Shown here in pieces: positions 26,623-35,591 of a DNA stretch of 64,000 bases. This DNA comes from Paracoccaceae bacterium (GTDB taxonomy: Bacteria > Pseudomonadota > Alphaproteobacteria > Rhodobacterales > Rhodobacteraceae), in assembly GCA_027013095.1 (NCBI GenBank), contig JALUYI010000008.1, positions 1-64,000 of the forward strand, given 5' to 3'. A program made the translations under genes and the position numbers. Positions within the stretch are counted from its first letter, which is position 1. Each line of letters begins with the position of its first letter. Under the pieces are notes generated by a model that saw only the letters and a program-made list of their open reading frames with translations, searched no databases and was not told the origin of the DNA.

Positions 26623-26957
26623 TGTTTCCTGTCCTCGAAAAATGGTGTCATCTGCGCCACGATGACGGCGTTTTCACTCAGCGCCCGCGCCATCAGGGCG
26701 CGTTCTTCATCCGATATGTCGTGACCTTCGGCAAGGCGTTCATCAAGGGTGCCATAGCCCGAGACATCCAGCGGGGCCATATCCGCCTGTTTCAGGACCG
26801 CAACGGTTTCGCGCACCGCTTCGGCCTCGTCAACGCCGCTGGCATAAACCATCAAGGCGGCTCCGCTGGCCCCGTCGGGCAGACCATCCTTCGGGGTGCG
26901 ACCCAGCTCGACCAGCAATGTGAACACCTTTTGCCGAGAGCGCTTGTGCTGGGCCAC
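26619..26957 (-). CDS. Conserved hypothetical protein
   Basis: About 112 aa, no family recognised. It is a soluble, mixed alpha/beta sequence with RSRQKVFTLLVELGRTPKDG at the N terminus and an acidic helical second half (DISDEERALMARALSE). The frame reaches TTG 26990, but its first eleven codons are made of the dispersed GAGTATTT/AAAGAAGA module; GTG 26957 with AAGGA 7 nt upstream is therefore chosen. The gene follows dapD by 42 nt and is coupled to the PhnA-domain gene by a 4-nt overlap. Confidence 0.72.
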   Translation of the reverse strand: MAQHKRSRQKVFTLLVELGRTPKDGLPDGASGAALMVYASGVDEAEAVRETVAVLKQADMAPLDVSGYGTLDERLAEGHDISDEERALMARALSENAVIVAQMTPFFEDRKQ

Positions 26958-26968
26958 TGACCTGTCCT

Positions 26969-26988
26969 TCTTCTTTGTCAAAATACTC
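26969..26988 (-). repeat. Copy 3 of the GAGTATTT/AAAGAAGA module, supplying a ribosome-binding site
   Basis: On the minus strand it reads GAGTATTTTGACAAAGAAGA and continues AGGA, giving the Shine-Dalgarno of the 112-aa gene. It lies directly between dapD and that gene. Confidence 0.6.
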
Positions 26989-26999
26989 AAATCCTGCCG

Positions 27000-27827
27000 T
27001 CAGTCGCGCAGCAGGTCGTTGATTGAGGTTTTCGACCGCGTCCGGGCATCCACCCGTTTCACGATGACGGCGCAGTAAAGGTTGATGCCGTTCTTTGATG
27101 GCATCGTTCCGGCCACCACGACCGAGCCCGCTGGAACTTCGCCATACATCACTTCACCGGTGTCCCGATCGACGATCTTGGTTGACTGGCCAAGAAAGAC
27201 GCCCATTCCCAGAACGCTGCCTTCGCGCACGATCACGCCTTCAACCACCTCAGAGCGCGCCCCGATAAAGCAGTTGTCCTCGATAATCGTCGGGCCGGCC
27301 TGCATCGGCTCCAGCACGCCGCCAATCCCGACGCCGCCGGACAGATGCACGTTCTTGCCGATCTGCGCGCAGGAGCCCACCGTGACCCAGGTGTCGACCA
27401 TCGTGCCCTCGTCCACATAGGCGCCGAGATTGACAAAAGACGGCATCAGGACGGCGCCGGGGGCGATATAGGCCGATTTGCGCACGATACAGTTCGGCAC
27501 GGCACGGAAACCGGCGGATTTCCAATCATCGGCGCCCCAGCCCTTGAACTTGCTGTCCACCTTGTCCCACCAAGTGCCGCCTTGCGGGCCGCCCTCTTGC
27601 ATGTCCATGTCCTGCAGACGAAAGCCCAGCAGCACGGCCTTTTTCGCCCACTGGTTCACATGCCACTGTCCGTCGCTCTGCCGTTCGGCAACGCGCAGGT
27701 GGCCGGTGTCCAGCGCGGCCAGCGTGGCCTCGATGGCGTCGCGGGTCTTTCCGGTGGTCGCCGGGGTGATCGAATCGCGCGCTTCCCAGGCCGCTTCGAT
27801 GGCGGTTTCAAGCTCGGCATTTGACAT
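27000..27827 (-). CDS. dapD: 2,3,4,5-tetrahydropyridine-2,6-dicarboxylate N-succinyltransferase
   Basis: A 275-aa left-handed beta-helix acyltransferase that succinylates tetrahydrodipicolinate from succinyl-CoA. The N-terminal helical domain (about 1-100) is followed by hexapeptide repeats (about 105-235, for example [40 protein letters not shown] and [15 protein letters not shown]). ATG 27827 has GGAG 8 nt upstream; the frame extension to 28055 overlaps the divergent nnrU gene and is rejected. With dapE and dapA it fixes the succinylase variant of the lysine pathway in this organism. Confidence 0.96.
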   Translation of the reverse strand: MSNAELETAIEAAWEARDSITPATTGKTRDAIEATLAALDTGHLRVAERQSDGQWHVNQWAKKAVLLGFRLQDMDMQEGGPQGGTWWDKVDSKFKGWGADDWKSAGFRAVPNCIVRKSAYIAPGAVLMPSFVNLGAYVDEGTMVDTWVTVGSCAQIGKNVHLSGGVGIGGVLEPMQAGPTIIEDNCFIGARSEVVEGVIVREGSVLGMGVFLGQSTKIVDRDTGEVMYGEVPAGSVVVAGTMPSKNGINLYCAVIVKRVDARTRSKTSINDLLRD

Positions 27828-27942
27828 CGGGGTTCTCCAACACGTAACTGTTTTGTTCAGCGCCGAGGCTATAGGGCTTATCATGGCGCCGTGCAATGCG
27901 GCACGCAGGCTGACGCCCAATTCGGGCAGAAAAGGGGAGCAG

Positions 27943-28515
27943 ATGACAGAGTTGCTGATCGGACTGGTGCTGTGGTGGGGACTGCACCTCTTTGGCCGTA
28001 TGGCGCCAGGGTTGCGGCGTGATCTGACACAGGCGCTTGGTGAAAAGATCGCCAAGGGGTTGATTGGCGTGGTCCTGATCCTGTCGGTCGTGCTGATGGT
28101 CAGGGGCTACAGGGCCATGGCCTTTGTTCCGATTTACACGCCCTTGCCGGGGATGGGTCATCTGAATAACCTGATCATGCTGGTGGCGCTGTTCGTGTTT
28201 GGCATCGGCATTGCCGGTGGGCGGTTGAATGCCAAGATCCGCCATCCGATGTTATGGGGGCTAATCCTGTGGTCGGTCGCGCATCTGCTGGTCAATGGCG
28301 ATCTTGCCTCGCTATTGCTGTTTGGCGGGCTTGGCCTCTGGGCCCCGCTGCAGATGCGCCTGATCAACCAGCACGAAGGCCCGTGGGAGCGCCCTCTGCC
28401 CGGCGACGTCTCGCGTGACTGGAAGCTGGCCTTGGCGGCCCTGTTTCTGTTTGTATTCATCGCCGGCATCCACTGGCTTGCCGGGCACAATCCGTTTTTG
28501 GGGACCTATCCATGA
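27943..28515 (+). CDS. NnrU family membrane protein
   Basis: A 190-aa polytopic membrane protein with about five to six hydrophobic segments (roughly 1-20, 37-57, 75-95, 102-125, 160-180). The N terminus [20 protein letters not shown] and the internal [22 protein letters not shown] match the NnrU family, first seen near nitric-oxide reductase genes; some relatives function in carotenoid isomerisation (the Z-ISO branch). No nor or crt gene is in this window, so the role is undetermined. It is coupled to the DUF1737 gene by a 4-nt overlap. Confidence 0.85.
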   Translation: MTELLIGLVLWWGLHLFGRMAPGLRRDLTQALGEKIAKGLIGVVLILSVVLMVRGYRAMAFVPIYTPLPGMGHLNNLIMLVALFVFGIGIAGGRLNAKIRHPMLWGLILWSVAHLLVNGDLASLLLFGGLGLWAPLQMRLINQHEGPWERPLPGDVSRDWKLALAALFLFVFIAGIHWLAGHNPFLGTYP

Positions 28516-28715
28516 AAGCCTATCGTCTGCTGACCGAGGATGACACCTCGGCCTTTTGCCACAAGGTGTCCGAGGCCCTGTCCAAGGGATGGGAGCTCTA
28601 CGGCGATCCGACCATGACCTATGATGCCGGGCGCGGCGTTGTGCGCTGTGCGCAGGCCGTTGTCAAAACGGTTGCGGCTGAGTATAGCCCCGAGGTGAAA
28701 CTGGGGCAGATCTAA
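28512..28715 (+). CDS. DUF1737 domain protein
   Basis: A 67-aa soluble protein consisting of a single DUF1737 domain: [20 protein letters not shown] at the N terminus, GWELYGDPTMTYD (about 27-39) and RCAQAVVKT (about 45). The family is small and uncharacterised. The start overlaps the nnrU stop (ATGA), so the two products are probably made together. Confidence 0.85.
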   Translation: MKAYRLLTEDDTSAFCHKVSEALSKGWELYGDPTMTYDAGRGVVRCAQAVVKTVAAEYSPEVKLGQI

Positions 28716-28761
28716 AGCAGGTCGCAAATAGATACGAAGCGGTTTTTCGCGCTTCAGACAT

Positions 28762-28772
28762 CTGCAATGCAA
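28762..28772. promoter_or_regulatory. PhaR-like box upstream of mch
   Basis: CTGCAATGCAA matches CTGC-N3-GCAG at seven of eight fixed positions and lies 72 nt before the mch start. Similar sites occur upstream of ccr and ecm; see findings. Confidence 0.35.
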
Positions 28773-28843
28773 GGGGTTTGAGCGGGGCGCATCAGTCAAA
28801 ATGAATGCGGCGCGCTCTTGCCCGGCAAATTCGGGGTGGTGGC

Positions 28844-29884
28844 ATGGGCAACACGAAAACCAATCCGGGGCGGTTTTTCGAGGATTACCGCTTGGGCCAG
28901 AAACTGGTCCATGCGGTTCCCCGAACGATCTCGGGCGGCGAGCGCGCCCTTTACTGTGCGCTATATCCGGCGCGTCATGCTCTTTATTCCTCTGACGAGT
29001 TCGCCCGTGCCTGCGGTCTGCCGCAAAGCCCGATCGAGGATCTGGCCGCGTTTCATGTGGTGTTTGGAAAAACCGTTCCCGATGTCTCGTTGAATGCGGT
29101 GGCCAACCTTGGCTATGGCGAGGGACGCTTTTTGCGCCCGGTTTATGTTGGCGACACGTTGCGCGCGGTCTCGGAGGTGGTTGGCCTTAAGCAGAACTCC
29201 AGCGGCCGGACCGGCGTTGTCTGGGTCAGAACCCGCGGGCTGAACCAGAAAAATCAGGCGGTGATCGAATATGTCCGCTGGGTGATGGTCAGAAAACGCG
29301 ACCTGTCGGCCCGGGCCCCGGAAACGGTGGTTCCGGTGCTGGCCCCGGCGCTGACGCCTGCGGATCTGGTGATCCCTGAGGGGCTGGATTTTGGCGCCTA
29401 TGATTTTTCTCTGGCAGGTGAAGCGCATCGCTGGGGCGATTATGACATTGGCGAAAAGATTGATCATGTGGACGGTGTGACCATTGAAGAGGCCGAACAC
29501 ATGCTGGCCACGCGGCTGTGGCAAAATACGGCCAAGGTGCATTTCGATCTGAGCGCCCGCGAGGGACAGGGGCGGTTGATCTATGGCGGGCACGTGATCT
29601 CGCTGGCCCGGGCCCTCAGCTTTAACGGGCTGGCCAACGCGCAGCTTATCGTTGGTCTTAACGGCGGAGCCCATGTGAACCCCTGTCTGGCGGGCGATAC
29701 CGTGCGCGCCTTTTCGGAGGTGCTGGATAAGGCCGAGACCCCCGTGCCGTCAATCGGCGCGCTGCGTCTGCGCACCATCGCCACCAAGGGTGAGGTTGGC
29801 GACATGGAGATTCGCGACGAAAACGGCAAATACAAATCCGACATACTGCTGGATCTGGATTATTGGGTTCTGATGCCGCGCTAA
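28844..29884 (+). CDS. mch: Mesaconyl-CoA hydratase (MaoC-like, double hot-dog)
   Basis: A 346-aa protein with two hot-dog folds: the N-terminal half begins PGRFFEDYRLGQKLVHA (about 7-23) with the MaoC-type start, and the C-terminal half contains HRWGDYDIGEKIDHVDGVTI (about 188-207) and YGGHVISLARALSFNG (about 242-257). It is the size and order of Rhodobacter mesaconyl-CoA hydratase, which interconverts mesaconyl-CoA and beta-methylmalyl-CoA late in the ethylmalonyl-CoA pathway. ecm and ccr of the same pathway lie 6-9 kb downstream, which supports the call. ATG 28844 is used; an in-frame ATG at 28805 lacks a better site. Confidence 0.9.
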   Translation: MGNTKTNPGRFFEDYRLGQKLVHAVPRTISGGERALYCALYPARHALYSSDEFARACGLPQSPIEDLAAFHVVFGKTVPDVSLNAVANLGYGEGRFLRPVYVGDTLRAVSEVVGLKQNSSGRTGVVWVRTRGLNQKNQAVIEYVRWVMVRKRDLSARAPETVVPVLAPALTPADLVIPEGLDFGAYDFSLAGEAHRWGDYDIGEKIDHVDGVTIEEAEHMLATRLWQNTAKVHFDLSAREGQGRLIYGGHVISLARALSFNGLANAQLIVGLNGGAHVNPCLAGDTVRAFSEVLDKAETPVPSIGALRLRTIATKGEVGDMEIRDENGKYKSDILLDLDYWVLMPR

Positions 29885-30114
29885 ACAACTAAAAAGAATA
29901 TAGTATAAATCGTAAACAACCGAAAGCGAAAGCCATTGAAACGTCGGTATTACTTGACCAGATCGCGGTCTTGATCCGAGGTAAGGTCGGGCTTGTCGCG
30001 GATATTTGGGCTGGCTGGGTTTTTGATGTAAAGATTTATCTCGGCCAAGTTCTGTCGCTCCGACCGGCGCCCTTGATTTCATGCTGCAGAGCATGCCTCT
30101 GCGGGGGGTGGTTT
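29885..30114. other. A+T-rich intergenic region
   Basis: The first 60 nt after mch are unusually A+T-rich for the window (AAAAAGAATATAGTATAAAT). I see no RNA gene. The stretch GGGGGG at 30103-30108 is the ribosome-binding site of the following small gene. Confidence 0.4.
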
Positions 30115-30279
30115 GTGCGAGTTTTTAGGTGCAATGACTGTGGCCACAGGATGCGCTTTGGTGGCAAATTCTGTGGAAAATGCTTTCGGGAAAAGGCGTT
30201 CTGGCAGCGCGATTCCACGTATTACTGGATGATCGCCATCCTTTTAGTGATCGTTGTCGCTGTTTTTTTCGGCCAATAA
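30115..30279 (+). CDS. Small zinc-ribbon protein with C-terminal membrane anchor
   Basis: A 54-aa protein with one CxxC-x10-CxxC zinc ribbon (CNDCGHRMRFGGKFCGKC, residues about 6-23) followed by a single hydrophobic segment near the C terminus (WMIAILLVIVVAVFFGQ). It is predicted to be a tail-anchored cytoplasmic zinc-binding protein; no function is known to me. GTG 30115 is chosen because GGGGGG lies 6 nt upstream; a longer frame from 29971 is unsupported. It precedes sdhC by 186 nt. Confidence 0.65.
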   Translation: MRVFRCNDCGHRMRFGGKFCGKCFREKAFWQRDSTYYWMIAILLVIVVAVFFGQ

Positions 30280-30363
30280 TTGCCGCGCAAGGGTCGGCCC
30301 GGGATTCCTCCGGGGGCTTGGCTTGGGGCTTACCCCGAAATATACACCGGAAATTGAGGATTA

Positions 30364-30393
30364 TTGCCATTTTTCGGTTTATCTTGGTATACA
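30364..30393 (+). promoter_or_regulatory. Candidate sdh promoter
   Basis: TTGCCA (30364-30369) and TATACA (30388-30393) with an 18-bp spacer form a plausible sigma70 promoter about 70 nt before sdhC. Confidence 0.5.
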
Positions 30394-30421
30394 ATCGGCC
30401 CATAAGGGAGGTATTCCAAGA

Positions 30422-30448
30422 ATGACTGGGCAGCATCCCGCCGTGTAG
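30422..30448 (+). CDS. Eight-codon upstream ORF in the sdh leader
   Basis: ATG 30422 is preceded by GGGAGG at 30406-30411 and encodes MTGQHPAV, ending at TAG 30446-30448, 17 nt before the sdhC start. Its translation could affect access to the sdhC ribosome-binding site (AAAGGGGG, 30453-30460). It could equally be chance. Confidence 0.35.
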   Translation: MTGQHPAV

Positions 30449-30465
30449 ATCGAAAGGGGGCCGAT

Positions 30466-30852
30466 ATGGCTGATACCGGACAATCCAACCGACCACTCTC
30501 ACCGCATTTGCAGGTTTATCGTTACCAGATGAACTCGGCGATGTCGATTTTCCACCGCTTTACCGGCGTGGGTATGGCGCTGACGGGGATCCTGCTGGTC
30601 TGGTGGTTTCTGGCTGCGGCGACCTCGCCTGAATATTTTGCCTTTGTCGATGGAATCCTGACCTCGTGGGTCGGGTTGCTGGTGATGCTGATTTCCCTGC
30701 TCGGGTTCTGGTATCATTTTCTGAACGGTGTGCGGCATTTGCGCTGGGATGCGGTCAAGGGGCTGGGCGTGGGAGAATCGCTGCGCTCGGGCTGGTATGT
30801 GCTGGTCCTGTCGGTGGTGCTGAGCGCGCTGACCGTCTATCTGGTTTACTGA
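30466..30852 (+). CDS. sdhC: Succinate dehydrogenase cytochrome b556 subunit
   Basis: A 128-aa membrane anchor with three transmembrane segments (about 30-52, 66-88, 104-126). It carries the family signatures RPLSPHLQVYR near the N terminus, SIFHRFTGVGMAL (about 26-38, with quinone-site Ser and Arg) and WYHFLNGVRHLRWD (about 82-95, with the heme-ligand His). It binds heme b and ubiquinone in complex II. First gene of sdhCDAB; sdhD follows after 12 nt. Confidence 0.95.
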   Translation: MADTGQSNRPLSPHLQVYRYQMNSAMSIFHRFTGVGMALTGILLVWWFLAAATSPEYFAFVDGILTSWVGLLVMLISLLGFWYHFLNGVRHLRWDAVKGLGVGESLRSGWYVLVLSVVLSALTVYLVY

Positions 30853-30864
30853 GGGGGGAACGTC

Positions 30865-31245
30865 ATGTCTTTCAAAACCGATTACAAGGGCGTTGCAGGT
30901 CTGGGATCAGCCAAGGACGGCACCGGTCACTGGGTCTCGCAGCGGTTGACGGCGGTTGCGCTGATCCCGCTGGCGGCGCTTTTCATCTATCCGTTTTCGA
31001 TCGCGCTGGGCTCGGGCTATGGGGCGGTGCAGGCGATTTATTCGGATCCGTTCAATGCGCTGGTTGCGATCGGATTTTTCATCGTTGCGTTTCGCCACCT
31101 GCGCCTTGGCCTGCAAGTGGTGATCGAGGATTACGTCCACAGCTCGCGGGCCCTGACGATCTCGCTTATCACCAACGCGCTGGTTTGGCGCGGCTTTGCT
31201 GTTGCCGGCGCCTTTGCCGTGGCCAAAATCGCGCTTGGCGCCTGA
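30865..31245 (+). CDS. sdhD: Succinate dehydrogenase membrane anchor subunit
   Basis: A 126-aa protein with three transmembrane helices (about 25-48, 59-80, 98-122). The core FRHLRLGLQVVIEDYVHS (about 75-92) contains the heme-ligand His and the Asp-Tyr pair of the quinone site. Together with SdhC it anchors complex II in the cytoplasmic membrane. GAGGGG precedes ATG 30865; sdhA follows after 15 nt. Confidence 0.95.
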   Translation: MSFKTDYKGVAGLGSAKDGTGHWVSQRLTAVALIPLAALFIYPFSIALGSGYGAVQAIYSDPFNALVAIGFFIVAFRHLRLGLQVVIEDYVHSSRALTISLITNALVWRGFAVAGAFAVAKIALGA

Positions 31246-31260
31246 ATTCGGAGTTTCCTG

Positions 31261-33072
31261 ATGACCGCATATGAAATTACAGAACATGATTACGATGTCG
31301 TCGTGGTCGGCGCCGGCGGGGCCGGTTTGCGGGCAACGCTGGGCATGGCCGAACAGGGGCTAAAGACCGCGTGCGTGACCAAGGTATTTCCGACCCGCAG
31401 CCACACGGTTGCGGCACAGGGCGGCGTTGCAGCCAGCCTCGGGAATATCATGAAGGACACGTGGCAGTGGCACATGTATGACACCGTCAAGGGCAGCGAC
31501 TGGCTGGGGGATAACGATACCATCGAATATGTTGCCCGCGAGGCCCCGCGCGCGGTTTACGAACTGGAACATTACGGCGTGCCGTTTTCGCGGATCGAGG
31601 ACGGGCGCATCTATCAGCGTCCCTTTGGCGGGCACACCACCGAATATGGCGAGGGGGTTGCCGTCCCGCGCGCTTGTGCCGCCGCCGACCGCACCGGCCA
31701 CGCGATGCTGCACACGCTCTATGGTCAGTCGCTGAAGCATAACGCCGAGTTCTACATCGAATATTTTGCCCTCGATCTGATCATGTCCGATGACGGCCAA
31801 TGCACGGGTCTGATCGCGTGGAAGCTGGATGATGGCACCATGCACCGCTTTAACGCAAAGCTGGTGGTTTTGGCCACCGGCGGGGCCGGTCGCGCCTATT
31901 TTAGCTGCACTTCGGCACATACCTGCACCGGCGATGGCGCCGGGCTGGCCTCACGCGCTGGGCTGCCGATTCAGGACATGGAATTCGTGCAGTTCCATCC
32001 CACCGGCATCTATGGCGTCGGCCCTCTGATCACCGAGGGTGTGCGCGGCGAGGGCGGCTATCTGACCAACTCGGAGGGCGAGCGGTTCATGGAGCGCTAT
32101 GCCCCCACCTTCAAGGATCTGGCCAGCCGCGACGTGGTTTCGCGCTGCATGACGATCGAGATCCGCGAAGGTCGCGGAGTCGGCCCGCTGAAGGATCACA
32201 TCAACCTGAACCTGATGCACCTGCCCGCCGAGGTCATCCACGAGCGTTTGCCCGGGATCACCGAAAGCGCCCGGATCTTTGCCGGGGTGGACACCACAAA
32301 AGAGCCGATCCCTGTTCTCCCGACTGCGCATTACAACATGGGCGGCATTCCGACCAACCATTGGGGCGAGGTTCTGCGCCCGACCAAGGACAATCCGGAC
32401 GCAGTGGTCCCGGGCCTGATGGCGGCGGGAGAATGTGCCAGCGCCTCGGTTCACGGGGCGAACCGGCTGGGGTGCAACTCGCTGCTGGATATCGTGGTGC
32501 TGGGACGGGCGACCTCGATCCGGGCCGCCGAGGTGGTGGACAAGAAGGCGGCAGTGCCTCATTCCGGCGCCGCCAAGGCCGACGCGATCATGGCGCGCTT
32601 TGACGCCATCCGCAATGCCGACGGGGCCCACCCCACCGCCGAGGTGCGCCTGAAGATGCAAAAGGCCATGCAAAAGGATGCCGCCGTGTTCCGCACCGCG
32701 GAATCGCTGGCTGATGGGGTCAAGGCGATTGATGAAATCTGGTCAACGGATATGGCCGATCTGAAGGTTACCGACCGCTCGCTGGTCTGGAACAGTGACC
32801 TGATGGAAACGCTGGAGCTGTATAACCTGATGGCCAATTCCAGCGCCATCATCAATGGTGCCGAGGCCCGGACCGAAAGCCGTGGGGCACATGCGCGCGA
32901 GGACTATCCCGACCGCGATGACAAGGACTGGCGCATCCATTCGCTGGCTTGGGTCGGAGCAGATGGCAAGACAAGCCTGACCTATCGTCCGGTGCATGAC
33001 AAGCCGCTGACCAGCTTGGCTGATGGAGGCGTGGATATGAAGAAATTCAAGCCCAAGAAACGGGTTTATTGA
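31261..33072 (+). CDS. sdhA: Succinate dehydrogenase flavoprotein subunit
   Basis: A 603-aa flavoprotein oxidising succinate to fumarate. Visible are the FAD-binding [20 protein letters not shown] (about 15-34), the covalent-FAD histidine in [11 protein letters not shown] (about 46-56), [11 protein letters not shown] (about 242-252), and the active-site Arg/His region [12 protein letters not shown] (about 290) and [13 protein letters not shown] (about 399-411). It is full length and in frame with its neighbours; sdhB follows after 12 nt. Confidence 0.98.
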   Translation: MTAYEITEHDYDVVVVGAGGAGLRATLGMAEQGLKTACVTKVFPTRSHTVAAQGGVAASLGNIMKDTWQWHMYDTVKGSDWLGDNDTIEYVAREAPRAVYELEHYGVPFSRIEDGRIYQRPFGGHTTEYGEGVAVPRACAAADRTGHAMLHTLYGQSLKHNAEFYIEYFALDLIMSDDGQCTGLIAWKLDDGTMHRFNAKLVVLATGGAGRAYFSCTSAHTCTGDGAGLASRAGLPIQDMEFVQFHPTGIYGVGPLITEGVRGEGGYLTNSEGERFMERYAPTFKDLASRDVVSRCMTIEIREGRGVGPLKDHINLNLMHLPAEVIHERLPGITESARIFAGVDTTKEPIPVLPTAHYNMGGIPTNHWGEVLRPTKDNPDAVVPGLMAAGECASASVHGANRLGCNSLLDIVVLGRATSIRAAEVVDKKAAVPHSGAAKADAIMARFDAIRNADGAHPTAEVRLKMQKAMQKDAAVFRTAESLADGVKAIDEIWSTDMADLKVTDRSLVWNSDLMETLELYNLMANSSAIINGAEARTESRGAHAREDYPDRDDKDWRIHSLAWVGADGKTSLTYRPVHDKPLTSLADGGVDMKKFKPKKRVY

Positions 33073-33084
33073 GGAGGTATCATC

Positions 33085-33864
33085 ATGGTTGAATTCGCAC
33101 TCCCGAAGAACTCGCGCATCACCGTGGGCAAGTCCTGGCCAAAGCCGGCGGGGGCCAAAAACATCCGCACCTTCAAGATCTATCGCTGGGATCCGGACAG
33201 CGGGGCCAATCCGCGCCTCGACACCTATCACGTCGATATGGACAGTTGTGGTCCTATGGTGCTGGACGCGCTGATCAAGATCAAGAACGAGATCGACCCG
33301 ACCCTGACCTTTCGGCGCTCGTGCCGCGAGGGGATCTGCGGATCCTGTGCCATGAACATTGACGGCATCAACACGCTGGCCTGTATCTACGGGCTGGACG
33401 AGATCAAGGGCGACGTCAAGATCTATCCGCTGCCCCACATGCCGGTGGTCAAGGACCTGATCCCTGACCTGACGCATTTCTATGCCCAACACGCCTCGAT
33501 CATGCCGTGGCTGGAAACAAAAACCGCGCGGCCCGAAAAAGAGTGGCGCCAGTCGATCGAAGACCGCAAGAAGCTGGACGGTCTTTATGAATGTGTGATG
33601 TGCGCCAGTTGCTCGACCTCATGCCCCAGTTACTGGTGGAACTCGGACCGCTACCTCGGTCCGGCGGCGTTGCTGCATGCCTATCGCTGGATTATCGATT
33701 CCCGCGATGAGGCCACTGGCGAGCGTCTGGACGACCTGCAGGATCCATTCAAGCTTTACCGTTGCCACACCATCATGAACTGCACGCGCACCTGCCCGAA
33801 GGGGCTGAACCCGGCCAAGGCCATCGCCGAGGTCAAGAAACTCTTGGTTGAGCGCGCGATGTAA
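33085..33864 (+). CDS. sdhB: Succinate dehydrogenase iron-sulfur subunit
   Basis: A 259-aa protein carrying three clusters: 2Fe-2S ligands in [16 protein letters not shown] (about 78-93) plus TLAC (about 98), 4Fe-4S ligands in [15 protein letters not shown] (about 172-186), and 3Fe-4S ligands in [17 protein letters not shown] (about 230-246). It passes electrons from SdhA to the quinone site. GAGGAGG precedes ATG 33085. Its TAA is directly adjacent to the stop codon of the convergent DUF3108 gene. Confidence 0.98.
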   Translation: MVEFALPKNSRITVGKSWPKPAGAKNIRTFKIYRWDPDSGANPRLDTYHVDMDSCGPMVLDALIKIKNEIDPTLTFRRSCREGICGSCAMNIDGINTLACIYGLDEIKGDVKIYPLPHMPVVKDLIPDLTHFYAQHASIMPWLETKTARPEKEWRQSIEDRKKLDGLYECVMCASCSTSCPSYWWNSDRYLGPAALLHAYRWIIDSRDEATGERLDDLQDPFKLYRCHTIMNCTRTCPKGLNPAKAIAEVKKLLVERAM

Positions 33865-34593
33865 TCACAGGCCGGACATGCGGCGCAAGATCAGCGTGTT
33901 TGACCCTGACGTGAAATCGACCCGGTCAAGATGGGCGGCCCGTCCGGTGCCACCCCTTTTGTAGCTCAGGACCACGCCAAAGGTGCGATAGCCCTTGCGG
34001 ATGCTGTGATCCGGCCCCTTAATGATCTTGTAGGTGCCGCTGCAGGTGATGGTGTCGGCAGGTGCCGCGACCTCGGAAAATGTCACACGCGTCAAGCGCC
34101 GTCCGTCATAGAGATTGGCCGCCTTCGGGCATCCGCCCAGCCGATCCTGCAGGAAAATCCCCAGAAAACTGAGCGGGTCCATGCGCTGATCCCGGACCAG
34201 CCCGGGGTCCGACAGTGCGGTTCGGTCACGTATTGGATCGATGGTCACGGTGACCGGCAGACCGCGCTTGAAATCAACCTCCTGATGTCGGGTTTTGAAA
34301 ATCCGGTGCGAGCGTGCCCGGAACACATCCGGCACATGACGTCGGGCCGCATTCAGATGTCCGCGCGTGCTGCCATCATAGGTTGCCTGAAACAAAAGGC
34401 CGAAAATCCCGGTTGCCCCCCCTTTAAGGGTCACCGCATAGCTCCGGCCCGTCTCACTGTAACTGGCATCAAGCTGCCCGACTCGCCAGCCATCCGCGGT
34501 GACAAGAAAACTGGCATTGACGTCCCGCGCTGCCTCGGCTGGAGCGGCAATAATCAACAGGGCAAGGCAAGCGGAAAAGGTGGTACGGATCAT
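33865..34593 (-). CDS. DUF3108 domain exported protein
   Basis: A 242-aa protein with a signal peptide (MIRTTFSACLALLIIAAPAE followed by AA) and a beta-rich domain with VGQLDASYSETGRSYAVTLK (about 38-57) and DPLSFLGIFLQD (about 136-147) that fits the DUF3108 family of periplasmic proteins. It has two Cys residues, at about 152 and 183, that could form a disulfide. Function is unknown. It converges on sdhB with no spare base between stop codons. Confidence 0.75.
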   Translation of the reverse strand: MIRTTFSACLALLIIAAPAEAARDVNASFLVTADGWRVGQLDASYSETGRSYAVTLKGGATGIFGLLFQATYDGSTRGHLNAARRHVPDVFRARSHRIFKTRHQEVDFKRGLPVTVTIDPIRDRTALSDPGLVRDQRMDPLSFLGIFLQDRLGGCPKAANLYDGRRLTRVTFSEVAAPADTITCSGTYKIIKGPDHSIRKGYRTFGVVLSYKRGGTGRAAHLDRVDFTSGSNTLILRRMSGL

Positions 34594-34763
34594 GGAATTC
34601 TCGTCTCTCAGGTAAGGGGTTTTTCAAATCTTATCACAGATTACGTGGGTTCGACGAGTTTGCCAATCAAATTGCAGTGCGGCATTCCGGCCAAACCACC
34701 GACGCTCGGGCGCAATCGGTAATCCGGCAAAGGGGGCGGTCCCCAAGCAAATCTGCGCCGCGC

Positions 34764-35468
34764 TCACGAAAACGCCGCCGCCAACGCAATTTCAACCATG
34801 TCGCCAAAGCTGGTCTCGCGGGCGTCCGATGGCAATGCTTCGCCGGTTATCAAATGGTCGCTTATGGTCAGAACCGCCAGGGCGCGGCGTTTGTATCGCG
34901 CCGCCAGCAGATACAGTTCCGCAGCCTCCATCTCGACGGCCAAAATGCCGTGGCGCACCATCTGCTCGTTCAGATCGGGGCGCTCGTCATAAAAAGTATC
35001 CGACGAATAAATCCCGCCGATATGGGTCGTGACACCTCGCTGTGCAGCAACATCGGCCGCTGCGCGCAGCAGGCCCCAGTCGGCGGTCGGGGCAAAGTTC
35101 AGCTCCTTCATGATCGTGCGTGACGGCGTGCTGACGGTGGTTGCGCTCATCGCCAGAACCACGTCCCGCAGGTTTACCTGTTCAGCCATGCCGCCAGCCG
35201 AGCCAATTCGGATGAGGGTCTGGGCGCCAAAATCCCGGATCAGTTCGTTGACATAAATCGAAAGGCTGGGCATCCCCATGCCCGAGCCCTGAACCGTTAC
35301 CCTGTGGCCCTTCCACGTACCGGTAAAGCCCAGCATCCCGCGCACCCGGTTGATGCAGATGGCCTGATCGAGAAAATTCTCGGCAACCCATTTGGCGCGA
35401 TAGGGATCGCCCGGCAGCAGAACGGTTTCAGCGATGTCGCCGAGGGTGGCGCCGATATGTATGGTCAT
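34764..35468 (-). CDS. deoD: Purine nucleoside phosphorylase, DeoD type
   Basis: A 234-aa hexameric-type phosphorylase that splits purine (deoxy)nucleosides into base and (deoxy)ribose 1-phosphate. Signatures are [20 protein letters not shown] at the N terminus, the phosphate-binding GDPYRAKW and RIGSAGGM (about 86-93), QGSGMGMPS (about 59-67), [10 protein letters not shown] (about 176-185) and the catalytic Asp in TISDHLI (about 200-206). It connects with the nucleoside-type ABC importer at 49-54 kb. Confidence 0.95.
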   Translation of the reverse strand: MTIHIGATLGDIAETVLLPGDPYRAKWVAENFLDQAICINRVRGMLGFTGTWKGHRVTVQGSGMGMPSLSIYVNELIRDFGAQTLIRIGSAGGMAEQVNLRDVVLAMSATTVSTPSRTIMKELNFAPTADWGLLRAAADVAAQRGVTTHIGGIYSSDTFYDERPDLNEQMVRHGILAVEMEAAELYLLAARYKRRALAVLTISDHLITGEALPSDARETSFGDMVEIALAAAFS

Positions 35469-35503
35469 GCGGGTCTCCGAAATTTTTGCCCATCATAGGG
35501 TAG

Positions 35504-35529
35504 AATTTCCGGTAGGAAACTAGGAAATT
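35504..35529. promoter_or_regulatory. Nested inverted repeat upstream of deoD
   Basis: AATTTCC (35504-35510) pairs with GGAAATT (35523-35529), and an inner TTTCC-GGTA-GGAAA (35506-35519) shares the left arm. It lies 36 nt upstream of the deoD start and may be an operator; no terminator tail is present. Confidence 0.35.
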
Positions 35530-35539
35530 ACCGATGGGG

Positions 35540-35559
35540 TCTTCTTTGCGAAAATACTC
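35540..35559 (-). repeat. Copy 4 of the GAGTATTT/AAAGAAGA module
   Basis: On the minus strand it reads GAGTATTTTCGCAAAGAAGA, after the ecm stop codon and directly after a G+C-rich hairpin (GCGGGGGC/GCCCCCGC). Confidence 0.6.
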
Positions 35560-35591
35560 CGGGGGTGCGGGGGCTGGCCCCCGCCCGGGTC

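Noticed and set aside
28725-28770. GAAGCG/CGCTTC hairpin before mch as a riboswitch
   Set aside because: The 6-bp stem with an 8-nt loop is too simple and no known aptamer core is recognisable.
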